Translations under genes and position numbers: made by a program
Source of the DNA: Clostridia bacterium
Lineage (GTDB): Bacteria > Bacillota > Clostridia > Oscillospirales > Acutalibacteraceae
Length of the DNA stretch: 64,000 bases
Direction of reading: 5' to 3'
Assembly (NCBI GenBank): GCA_017503785.1
Contig: JAFVSK010000019.1
Location: 1-64,000 of the forward strand
The notes under the pieces: model-generated
Database searches by the model: none
Seen by the model: the letters and a program-made list of their open reading frames with translations, nothing else
Told to the model about the DNA's origin: nothing
In this document: positions 53,337 to 63,000 of the stretch, in pieces
Layout: each line of letters begins with the position of its first letter
Numbering within the stretch: the first letter of the stretch is position 1

Positions 53337-54233
53337 TTATTTCCTCCAAATACGTACCCAGTCCACATCCATCGGAAACGTCTTGCGGCAGGACAAGATC
53401 ACCACGCCGATATCCTCGTCAAAGACGGTATACGCTCCCACCCAACCGCGGTTGCGGCTGCGCCAGCTTGCCACGCCGCCAAAGCGTTCCTCGGTGATCT
53501 CCTCAACGCGGATCGGCTCCTCGTTAGTGAGCGGTGTGGGATCGTCGCGATAGAAGAAATCGGGCATCTTATCCTCGCTGTACGTAACGGAGTGCATCTC
53601 CACGCCGTCCATATACCACGTAACCTTGCCCTTTTCCCACAGCGCACCATAGGTGTGCCAATCGTCGTCGGTAAAGGGAAATTGATCGAGATACCCTGTC
53701 GAGTTGACCGTGTTGTTCGCAAACAGCGTTTCCCAGCGGCCGTTAATGATCTTACCCGTACGGTAATGCTCGTGCAACGATCCGGCGAAATATTTCTGAT
53801 CCTCGCCCTGCTGGTTTTTGGTGACAAACAGCTCCACCACGTCCAGCTCACCCGCTCGCTTCCATTCGCGGCCCATAAAATCCTCGCGGCCCATCGTCCA
53901 GAACGCCGGCCAACCGCCGTATTCGCCGTTCGGCATCGGCGCGCGCATGCGGCACTCCAGGTAGCAGCCACAGGTCACGGTAAAGCCCTGATCCAGCTGG
54001 CGGCTGTAGGTCGCAATACCATAGTTATCGGGCTCCATACGCAAATAAGAATCCTGCACCGTGATCTGCTCCGGCTTCACGTGGGCACCGTAGCAGCGGG
54101 TATACCATTTGTGCTCCGGCTTGTCGTTGCCGTCGGCCGCAATGGTGTCGATCGAATCGAAATCGTCCTCAAAAATCAAGCGGGTCATTCCTGCGGCCTT
54201 AGCGGCCGCAGGAATGTCAATACGCTTGCTCAT
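53337..54233 (-). CDS. GH16-like protein 13, no signal peptide
   Basis: A 298-residue GH16 protein directly behind giant S2 (three bases). The catalytic residues are E129, D131 and E134 in AGELDVVELFVTK, after WPAFWTMG. It has the TCGCYLECRMRAPMPNGEY pattern and a longer loop in place of the usual DDPTPLPR segment (TNEEPIRVEEITEERFGG). No signal peptide (MSKRIDIPAAAKAAG). It is probably co-translated with S2. Substrate unknown. Confidence 0.88.
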   Translation of the reverse strand: MSKRIDIPAAAKAAGMTRLIFEDDFDSIDTIAADGNDKPEHKWYTRCYGAHVKPEQITVQDSYLRMEPDNYGIATYSRQLDQGFTVTCGCYLECRMRAPMPNGEYGGWPAFWTMGREDFMGREWKRAGELDVVELFVTKNQQGEDQKYFAGSLHEHYRTGKIINGRWETLFANNTVNSTGYLDQFPFTDDDWHTYGALWEKGKVTWYMDGVEMHSVTYSEDKMPDFFYRDDPTPLTNEEPIRVEEITEERFGGVASWRSRNRGWVGAYTVFDEDIGVVILSCRKTFPMDVDWVRIWRK

Positions 54234-54236
54234 CCC

Positions 54237-57200
54237 TTATTCCTCCTTGCGCTTGCGCGAAGCACCCACCACGGCACCGCTGAGCAGCAGGCCAATGGCA
54301 GCGATCGGCAACGCGCTCACCACGCCGGTCTCGGGCGTGGGCTGCGGATACGGATCCTCACCGTTCTTCAGCTTGTTCGCCGCCTCTAACAGCTCCTCAA
54401 AGGTAGGCTGCCCGTTTTCTTTCAGCAGCGCGTTGATCTCGGCTTTTCGCTCCGCAGTCAGGTACTGCCAATACTCGCCGCCGTCCAGCACGTACTGATA
54501 ATTCTCCTCGTTCACCGTCACAATGGGATCGCCCCAATCGTCGGTGCAGTAGTTGTTCCAGAAATTCTCGGCCGAAATATCCACAATGATCTCGGGCTGC
54601 TTGTCGTTGTCATCACCGCCCGGATTGGGGGTAATACCGCCGCCCTGGCCCTGCCAGATATGCACGTAATCCACCTCAAACGGCACTTCGGTCGAGCCGC
54701 TGAGATACAAGCACATGATCTGCTCGTTCATCGCGGTAAAAATACCGTTCTTCAGCTCACCCGTATTAACGCGCGGCAGCGGATTGGGGAAGCTGTCGGC
54801 ATCGTAGGTCTGTTCAAACACCTGCACGCCATCCATGTAAGCGCGCACGATGTTGTGATCCCACAGCCAGCCCAGCGTATGCCACTCTTTATCGCCCATC
54901 GCATCCACAGTCGGCTTGCCGTTGGTAAAGCCGGAGAGGGTTTCGCCGGTACTCGGATCCTTGGTGGTTTCATGCATGGAAACCGTCCAATAGCCGTTCG
55001 GATGCTGGGGAATGTTGCCCCAGAACTCCAGCCAGTCTGCTTCCACCCAGTGGTTGTTCTGGCCTTCGATCTCATACTGCTTCGTCAGCGGGAACGACCA
55101 CACAGTGGGGCCGCCGCCGTAGGTATCTTTCGGAGAGGGGATACGGCAACGCACTTCCAAGTAGCCCTTGTTCCAGGAGTAGCCGATCTGCGTATTCACG
55201 TCCACGGTCGTCAGCGTGATACCGTAGGTCGGCACCGGGTCGTGCAGCGTGAGAATACCGTTTTCCACGTCATAAGCATCGCGGGTTACGGTGGTAGCAC
55301 CCCATTGGCGGGTCACGTACCACTTGTAGCCGTCGTTGCCGGTCGCCGTGGTATCAATGCTGTTAACACTGTCAAATTCATCGCTGAAGGTCAGATCCGT
55401 AAAGCCGGCCTGCTGCGCCTGCTCGGGCGCTTCAAAGATCGTTTCGTTCACGCGCAGGTTCACCTGCTTGGCGTTGTTGGTGGTATCCAACTCCAGCACC
55501 GCCAGATCGGGGTTCACGCGGGCCGAAATGACCCAGTCACCCGTTTCGGCCGCCCACGGCGTATCGCTCATCACGATCACGGCTTCGCCCGTGTCGATCG
55601 GCGCATCTACCGTGCACTTCAGCGTTTGGATCGCCTTGCCGTTCTTACGCACCTCCACCGAGAAGGCCGTACCAACCGGCACCGTATCCGTACCCTTGTT
55701 GATCACCGTCACGGCAAACAACAGGTTGGTGCCGGGCTTCACCTGATAATCACCGCCGTCCCACACAATGGAATCCACAACGAAGTCGATCAGCGAAGCC
55801 TTTTCCGCCAGCACAACGTTTTCAATGTACACGTTGCCAAGGCCGGTAAAGGTCAGCACGGTGGTATCCGCCACCTCAGCACCCGTCTTAAACTCCACGA
55901 TACGCTTGATCCAGCGAGTCTCGCTGCCGGTGGTTTCCTTCACCAGCTCGGTCGTGCCGCTGGTCAGTGTCACGGTCGCCTTGCCGCCGGCTGAGCGATA
56001 GCGGTACAACAGCTGATACTCGGTATTCGGCTTCAAACCGGCAAAGCTCTGCGACAGCGTCGAACCTTCCACCAGCGCAGCCGCCTTGGAGTTCTGCGTA
56101 CCGATATCCGGTGCGAGTGTCACGTTGGTCATCGTCCAAGCATCGTTATCGCCGTCGAACGTGCCGTCCTCCACGTAGACCTCCTCGCCGCTCACGGTCA
56201 CCTTGCACGTCGCAGTCAAGCCGTTCTTGGTGGTAGCGGTAATCGTTGCCGTACCCTTACCAACGCCGGTCACCACGCCGTATTCCACGGTGGCAACGTT
56301 CTCGTCGCTGGAGGTCCACACGGTGCGGTTTACATCGCCGTTCACCGGCGTTGCCACAACTGCCAAATTCTCCGTGCGGCCGGGGATCAAGGTCAGCGTT
56401 TCCTTGTTCATGATCACGCTCGTTGCTTCCACACCGGAAGAATAGAGCCGCAAGCACATATTATCGATCACAGCCACCGAATCGCCCTGAGCATATACCG
56501 CAATCGACATATCCCAACCGGGATTCAAATTCATATCCGTAGGCGTGGTAAACACGCGCGATGCGTGCTGCCACTCGCCCGTCTTGCTCACGGTCAATTC
56601 GGGAGTTCTCAAGCCGATCGAGCCGCTCCACAGGCGTATATCCGTGTCCTCGGAGGTCAACAGATAATCAAACGAGATCTCATAGGTAGTCGCGGGAGTC
56701 AGCGGAAGCGCCAGCTTGTAGAAGGTGCTTTCCGTCTTGCCGGGCGTGGTATGCAGGATCTCATGACCCCAGCTGCCGTCCTTACCCACGCCTTCTTTAA
56801 TGTTGCCCAGCGGCGGCGTCCAGTTCAGCGTGCCGCTCTCAAAGTCGCCGTTCTGCAACAGATTGCCGTACTCGTTCACCGTAACGGTGGCGGTAGCGGT
56901 CTTGTTCTTCGTGTTCGTTACCGTAATGGTAGCGGTACCGCTGTCGGCGATCGCCGTTACCAAGCCGTTCTGGTCCACCGTCACAACACTCGTGTCAGAC
57001 GAAGTCCACGTCAGCTTGCCCATCACCGTGTCGGCGGGAATGGTGTTCACCTTCAGCGTCACCGATTCGTCGGGCAGCAGCTCCACCTTCGACGGTGCCA
57101 GCACCAGCTGCTCCGCTTCGGGCTGCTTGCACAACGTAATGTTGTCCACGTAGGTGTCGGTATCCACTGCCGACGTATGCTTCAGATAAAAGCTCCAGTT

Positions 57201-59858
57201 GCTGTTCATGTCGGGAGCCGCGCCGGTATCAATTACCACACGAAGCTCCTGCCAGTCCTCACTTGCCGTCGTGTTCCAGAAGGTTCTGCCGTCCTCAAAC
57301 GTCATATCGGTCACGGTAGAGCAACCCAAACGAATGGAGGCACCCTTGGTCCACAGCGACAGCACGTAGCGGCTGTTGGGCTGCAGATAATTCTTCAAAT
57401 GACCAACGTTCTTGAAATACGTAACGCTGTTCGCGTGATCCTTGCTGAATTTCAGCGCCGTGCTACCGTCAATACCGACACCGGCTTCTGCCGAAACACC
57501 CTCGCTCGGCAAATGATGGAACATCCCCGCCGCGCCCAACTCAATATCGCCGTTGGGCAGCAGGTTCGCAAATTCGCTCACCGTCACCGTCACCGAATCG
57601 CTCAAGCCGTCCTCGTTGGCAACCGTCACCGTAGCGGAACCGCTGTCGGCCACCGCCGTTACCACACCGGCGTTATCCACCGTCACAATGCTCGTGTCCG
57701 ACGACGTCCACGTCAGCGTGCCACAGTCGCCACCCACGGGCGTTTCGTTCATCGACAGCGTGATCGTGCCGTTGGGAACCACCTGCACGTCACCCTGCGG
57801 AATGGTAAATGCCGTTGCCTTCGCCACCACCGTCACGGTGCAGGAAGCCGTCAGCGTGCCGCTGGTAGCGGTAATCGTCGCCGTACCCTCGGCCACCGCC
57901 GTCACCACACCGTTTTCCACGGTAGCAACAGCCGCATTGCTCGTCGACCAAACGATCGCTTCAGCCGGAGCGCCCACCGGCTTGGTGGTCGCCGTCAGCG
58001 TATCCGTCTTGCCGGTCTTCAAGGTCAGTTCTGTCTTATCCAGTTCAATAGAGGTAGCCGGTGCAGGCTCGCCCACCGTCACCACGCAGGTCGCCGTCAG
58101 GCTACCGCTGGTGGCGGTGATGGTGGCGTTGCCCGACGCTACGGCCGTAACCTTACCGGTCTGATCCACCGTCGCCACCGTTTCGGCATCACTGCTCCAC
58201 ACGATCGCCTGCGCATACGCACCTTCGGGCGCCGTGGTCGCCGTCAGCGTTTCGCTGTCGCCGATCTCCATATCCAAGGTGGTCTTGTTCAGCGTCAAGG
58301 ACGTAGCGCTTTCCATCTCATACAGCGCCACATCGTCCAGATACACCTCGCCCACCGTCTTAAAATCAATCGTGTAGTTGGGATTAAGGCTCGTCGTCGT
58401 GCGGAAATACATCGTCACGGTCTTCCACGCAGCCGAAGCGGCCGTCGGCTCGCCCTCAACCGCGATCAGCGTAGCACGGGTCGTATCCGCTTTCGGATTC
58501 GTCGTACCGGTTCCTTTCTGACGATAGGTCAGCTTATACACGGTTTCCGCTTTAAAGTAGGTGTTGGTCTTTGTGCTGCTGTTCGCCGCCTCCGTGCAGC
58601 GAATATCGGGGTACAGATACACCTGTCCGTTTGCGGTCATCTTCAGCACATTGTTGGTCGCATCATCGGGATCGGCAACCAACTCGCCGCCGTCGTAGAA
58701 CAAACCGTCGTAGGAAATACCGTTCAGTTCCTGGCCCTGTACATCCATCGAACCGCCGTTCACCAGATTCAGCGTGCTTTCTGCCACCGGGCCCAGGTTC
58801 TCCACCGTCACGTCGTCGAGATCCATTCCCACCGTGGAATGTGCCGCAACCATACCGAATTGCAGCACCACCTTCGTGGTCGCGGTCTTGGCGCGGCCAT
58901 ATACGGTGTAAGTGAACCACTCACCGTCACTGTTGGCCTTCGTTTCCGAGGTTGAGATCGACCAATACGGTGCCGCATAGCCGGTAAACATGCCACCCTG
59001 CCAGTTCATCACCAAGCGCGCCTTACCCGCTTGGTTCTTGCGCACACGGAACGTCACCTTCACCCAATCGCCCACGGCAAACGTGCCCTCGGCATTCGGA
59101 CTGGTAATCACCGAACCATCCACCGGGATCTGTACGTACTTATTGTTGCTGTCTGCGCTGTCGGTCTGCACCGCCAGCTCGTTTTTCGCCGCATCCTTCC
59201 AGCCCGAAGCCGCCGCGTTGAAATCGCTGTTCGGCATCAGCTGTGTAACGGTATCGTCGTTGTCGTCACCGCCCCCAAGCTCGCTCTTTTTCACCAGCTT
59301 GAAGTTGTCAAAATACGCCGCACCCGTGCCGTAACTGCTGGCATTGGCGTAATGCACGTGCGCCGGAGCCCACTCCCAGTTGGTTTGCGCGTTCATGTTT
59401 GCCGTCTCGCCCGTGGTAAACTCAATGGTATGCGTTGTCCAGTCCTCCACGTTCGGCAGATTCACGTCTGCCCAGCCGGTCCAGTCAGAACCGCCGCGCG
59501 TAATATCAAACTTGGCAAAGCCCTTACCCTCGTGCTTGTAATCAAAACTAAACACGTAGGTGGTGTTCGCCTCCAACACGGCGTTAAACGGTGCCTTGTA
59601 ATACGGGCCGGGCCACACGGCAGAATCGCCCTCGTTCACCGTCGTTTCAATTTTAATACCGCGGCTGCCATCGACACCCACGCCATCCTGCACGAACGCA
59701 CTATTTCCCCAGCCCTGCGAAGCGTCGGCCTCCAGATCGCCGTTAACGATCAGATTCGTCGCCGCAGAGGTAGGCAACACCAAACCGGACACCGTGCAGG
59801 TGACCAGCAGTGTCAGCGCCGCCAAAAGCGATACCCATTTGCGCAAGCTTGTGTTCAT
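54237..59858 (-). CDS. Giant surface protein S2: CBM-like/Big2 repeats, CARDB, GH16, wall anchor
   Basis: A 1873-residue secreted protein. The signal peptide is residues 1-32 (MNTSLRKWVSLLAALTLL start, cleavage near SAA). Three CBM-like modules follow, then three Big2 domains in a row (about 540-780), then an alternating CBM/Big2 series and a CARDB-like domain at about 1350-1465. GH16 spans about 1475-1735 with E1606, D1608 and E1611 in WVEADWLEFWG. The C-terminal half has the same order as in S1 and S3: NFWNNYCTDDWGD domain, sorting signal TPETG, hydrophobic stretch and ASRKRKEE tail. The ATG at 59858 is chosen because AAAGGTGAGG lies between it and an earlier in-frame ATG. It heads a unit with GH16-13, -12 and -11. 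Substrate unknown. Confidence 0.9.
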   Translation of the reverse strand: MNTSLRKWVSLLAALTLLVTCTVSGLVLPTSAATNLIVNGDLEADASQGWGNSAFVQDGVGVDGSRGIKIETTVNEGDSAVWPGPYYKAPFNAVLEANTTYVFSFDYKHEGKGFAKFDITRGGSDWTGWADVNLPNVEDWTTHTIEFTTGETANMNAQTNWEWAPAHVHYANASSYGTGAAYFDNFKLVKKSELGGGDDNDDTVTQLMPNSDFNAAASGWKDAAKNELAVQTDSADSNNKYVQIPVDGSVITSPNAEGTFAVGDWVKVTFRVRKNQAGKARLVMNWQGGMFTGYAAPYWSISTSETKANSDGEWFTYTVYGRAKTATTKVVLQFGMVAAHSTVGMDLDDVTVENLGPVAESTLNLVNGGSMDVQGQELNGISYDGLFYDGGELVADPDDATNNVLKMTANGQVYLYPDIRCTEAANSSTKTNTYFKAETVYKLTYRQKGTGTTNPKADTTRATLIAVEGEPTAASAAWKTVTMYFRTTTSLNPNYTIDFKTVGEVYLDDVALYEMESATSLTLNKTTLDMEIGDSETLTATTAPEGAYAQAIVWSSDAETVATVDQTGKVTAVASGNATITATSGSLTATCVVTVGEPAPATSIELDKTELTLKTGKTDTLTATTKPVGAPAEAIVWSTSNAAVATVENGVVTAVAEGTATITATSGTLTASCTVTVVAKATAFTIPQGDVQVVPNGTITLSMNETPVGGDCGTLTWTSSDTSIVTVDNAGVVTAVADSGSATVTVANEDGLSDSVTVTVSEFANLLPNGDIELGAAGMFHHLPSEGVSAEAGVGIDGSTALKFSKDHANSVTYFKNVGHLKNYLQPNSRYVLSLWTKGASIRLGCSTVTDMTFEDGRTFWNTTASEDWQELRVVIDTGAAPDMNSNWSFYLKHTSAVDTDTYVDNITLCKQPEAEQLVLAPSKVELLPDESVTLKVNTIPADTVMGKLTWTSSDTSVVTVDQNGLVTAIADSGTATITVTNTKNKTATATVTVNEYGNLLQNGDFESGTLNWTPPLGNIKEGVGKDGSWGHEILHTTPGKTESTFYKLALPLTPATTYEISFDYLLTSEDTDIRLWSGSIGLRTPELTVSKTGEWQHASRVFTTPTDMNLNPGWDMSIAVYAQGDSVAVIDNMCLRLYSSGVEATSVIMNKETLTLIPGRTENLAVVATPVNGDVNRTVWTSSDENVATVEYGVVTGVGKGTATITATTKNGLTATCKVTVSGEEVYVEDGTFDGDNDAWTMTNVTLAPDIGTQNSKAAALVEGSTLSQSFAGLKPNTEYQLLYRYRSAGGKATVTLTSGTTELVKETTGSETRWIKRIVEFKTGAEVADTTVLTFTGLGNVYIENVVLAEKASLIDFVVDSIVWDGGDYQVKPGTNLLFAVTVINKGTDTVPVGTAFSVEVRKNGKAIQTLKCTVDAPIDTGEAVIVMSDTPWAAETGDWVISARVNPDLAVLELDTTNNAKQVNLRVNETIFEAPEQAQQAGFTDLTFSDEFDSVNSIDTTATGNDGYKWYVTRQWGATTVTRDAYDVENGILTLHDPVPTYGITLTTVDVNTQIGYSWNKGYLEVRCRIPSPKDTYGGGPTVWSFPLTKQYEIEGQNNHWVEADWLEFWGNIPQHPNGYWTVSMHETTKDPSTGETLSGFTNGKPTVDAMGDKEWHTLGWLWDHNIVRAYMDGVQVFEQTYDADSFPNPLPRVNTGELKNGIFTAMNEQIMCLYLSGSTEVPFEVDYVHIWQGQGGGITPNPGGDDNDKQPEIIVDISAENFWNNYCTDDWGDPIVTVNEENYQYVLDGGEYWQYLTAERKAEINALLKENGQPTFEELLEAANKLKNGEDPYPQPTPETGVVSALPIAAIGLLLSGAVVGASRKRKEE

Positions 59859-59920
59859 AATGACCTCACCTTTCTCTGTTGCACGCATAAAATTTGTGCA
59901 GAGTCACTATATCTACTATA

Positions 59921-59950
59921 ATCATAAAAGAAAACGACAAATCTGTCTAG
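59921..59950 (-). promoter_or_regulatory. Promoter of giant S2 unit
   Basis: -35 TAGACA (59945-59950), 18-base spacer, -10 TATGAT (59921-59926). It is a different type from the TTGACT/NANACT set. Confidence 0.55.
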
Positions 59951-60000
59951 CGTGCATTTGCGCAAATACATGGAGAAATGTTGCAATCTTTTGTGCAATA

Positions 60001-60035
60001 ACAAAGCAGCCGAGGCGGTGCCTCGGCTGCTTGTT
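60001..60035 (-). terminator. Terminator after giant S3
   Basis: Stem AAGCAGCCGAGGC / GCCTCGGCTGCTT with a three-base loop, then TGTTATTG on the minus strand, after the stop at 60044. Confidence 0.85.
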
Positions 60036-60043
60036 AGTTGGAT

Positions 60044-63000
60044 TTATTTTTTGCGTTTACGGCTTACCCACAGGCCGGCAGTGCTGAGAAGCATTGTCGA
60101 CAACAAGGCAGGTACCACCGTGGTCACACCGGTTGCCGGGCTGTCGGGAGCTTCACCCGAAGCGATCGCCAACGCCGCCGCCAACAATTCTTCAAAGGTC
60201 GGCTGCCCGTTTTCTTTCAGCTTCGCGTTGATCTCCGCCTTGCGCTCGGCAGTCAGGTAATCCCAATATTCGCCGCCGGCGAGAACGTTCAGATAGTTCT
60301 CCTCGTTCACGGACAGAATGGCGTCGCCCCAATCGTCGGTGCAATAGTTGTGCCAGAATTCCTCGGCAGGAATATCCACCACAAAGTCGCCGTCGCCGAT
60401 CTCTTCGTCGGTCTCACCGTCGTCGGGAGCCTGCACTTCGGCGTTGCCGCCCTGCCAAATGCGCACGTAATCCAGCTCTAACGGCTTGTCATACGCACCG
60501 GCAATATACAGGCACAGCTCCTGCTCGTTCATGTACGAGAACGCACCGATGTCGTTGAACTGATCGCCAACGCTGGTTCTCACCTTGCAGCTCGGAACGC
60601 CGTCGGCGCTGTAGGTGATGCGGAACACTTCCTCGCCGTCAATGTAAGCGATAACACCGTTATACGCCCACAGCCAGCCCATCACGTGCCATTCGCCGTC
60701 ACCCAAACCGTTCTGATAGGAGTTGCTGTTCACCTTCCACGACTCCTGCTCACCCGCATCGTTCTGCAACTGATCGTGCAGCGTAACGGTGTAGTAGCCA
60801 TCGGGGTACTGCGGCCATCTCTTCGTATCGCGGCCCCAATACTCGAGCCAGTCCATTTCGACCCACTGACGATTCTTGCCGGGACGCTCCAGCCACTTAT
60901 CGGTCGGGAACGACCAGATGGCGGGAATACCACCGGACATACCCTCCGCATATTCATGGCGGTTCGGGTACACGATGCGCAAGCGAGTCTCAAGATAACC
61001 GTAATGATAATCCCAACCCACACCGGTCACGGCATCCACCGTGCTCAGCGTGATGTTGAATACCGGCTTCTGATCGTGCAGGCTGATGATACCATCCTTC
61101 ACGGTGTAGCTGTTCGGCTGCACGGTACCGGCACCCCACGAACGGGTCACGTACCACTTGTAGCCGTCCTTACCGGTAGCATACATATCAATGCTGTCAT
61201 AGCTGTCGAACTCATCGCTGAAGGTCAACTCGGTCATTTCCATATCGGCAGCCTCTTTCGGAGCCTCCAAAATGGTTTCGTTGACACGCAGGTTCACCTG
61301 ATCGGTGTTGTTGGAGTCATCTAACTCCAGAATCGACAACGTCGGGTTTGCGCGGGCCGAAATGACCCAATCGCCCTTTTCAGCCTTCCAAGGCGTAGTC
61401 GCCATAACGATGATCGACTCGCCCGTTGTTACAGGCTCGGTGCAGGTGTGCTCCAGGGTCTGGAACACGTCGCCGTTCTTGCACAGATCGATCACGATCA
61501 CGGCATCCTTCAGCACCGGATCAACACCGATGTTGGTAACCGTAACCGCAAAGGTAAGCTCGGTGCCGGGCGTTACCTGATGGCCGCCGCCGACCCACAC
61601 AATGTCGTTCACCGTAAAGTCAATGAGCGATGCCTTCACAGCGATCACAACGTTATCAATGTAGATCGGACCGTTGCCCAGGCCGGTGAGCGTAAGCACC
61701 GTATCCTCGGCCACCGTTTCACCGGTGGTGAACTCAAACGTGAGGTTCGTCCACAGACTGTTCGTACCGGTTTCTTCCTTCACCAGCACGTTATCGCCGT
61801 TCTTCAGTTCAATTGCCGCCTTGCCGGAAACGGTACGATAGCGGATAAACAGCTGATACGGCGTATCGGCCTCTAAGCCCTTGAAGGTCTGGGTAATGGT
61901 CGCATCCTTCTTCAGCATACCGGCCTTGCTGTTCACGCGGCCCTCGCCGTCCACAATGGCGGCGTCGCCGGTGGTCTTCCAAACGTCGTCCTCGGTATCG
62001 AAGCTACCGTTGAGCACCAGCACCTCGTTACCGCTGACCGTTACCGTACAGGTAGCGCTCTTGCCGTTCTTGGTGGTGCCCGTAATGATCGCCGTACCCT
62101 TACCAACGCCGGTCACCACACCGTATTCCACGGTGGCCACGTTGTCGTCGCTGGAGGTCCAGGTCATATCGTTCAGATCGGCCTCAACCGGCGTGGCGTG
62201 TGCGGTCAACGCACCCGTACGACCGGGGATGAGGGTCAGCTTCTCAAGGCTCAGCTTGATGCTGTCGGCTTCCACACCGGAGGAATACTTTTTAATGGAA
62301 AGGTTATCAAACACAACCGGAGGATTACCGGTATTGTCACACACCAGCGAGAAATCCCAACCGGCATTCAGCTTCATATCGGTCGGCGTGGTAAAGATCT
62401 TCGTAACAGTCTGCCACTCTGCTTTACCCACCTTGAAATTACCCGACGAGAGCGAGAAGCCTAAATCATACGACCACGCACGCACCTCGCTGGAAGTCGA
62501 AGGTGCATAGTAATCCACCGAGAAAATGTAGGTGGTAGCCGGCTCCATCTTACCAACGAATGAGCCCTTGTAGTAATACGAAGTCCAGCCGCCGGTACCC
62601 TCGTGGGTCAGCTCAATACCGTAGCTGCCATCCTTGCCGATGCCGGGCTTCACGTTGGGCACGTTAGCCCAGTTGGTACCGCCCTGTTCAAAATCGCCGT
62701 TGCTGAGCACGTTGGCGTTTTCGGTGATGACCACCTTCGCCGTAGCGCTCTTGCCCTTGTCGTTGGTAACGGTAATGGTCGCCTCGCCCGAAGCCTTCAG
62801 CGCCGTTACGTTACCCTTCTGGTCGACCTCAACCACCGAAGGATCGCTGCTCGACCACGTGATCACACCGGTGCTGGCACCGATGGGACTGGTAGTCACC
62901 GACAGCAGGCCCTTGTCGTTCGGTAACAGCTCCAGCGTTTCGGGAGCAATGGCGATGGAATCGGCATGGACGACCTTGCCCACCTCAACCAGCTTGAAGT

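Noticed and set aside
45971-58955. Plus-strand open frames of 972, 812 and 796 codons opposite giants S1 and S2
   Set aside because: Repetitive low-stop sequence arises because the repeated Big2/CBM codons lack stops on the opposite strand. The minus-strand frames have signal peptides, domains and anchors; the plus-strand frames do not.
44984-60044. Regular DNA repeats resembling a CRISPR array or tandem repeat locus
   Set aside because: Repeats are about 250-600 bases apart and translate in frame into Big2 and NGDFE modules; there are no short direct repeats with unique spacers and no cas genes.
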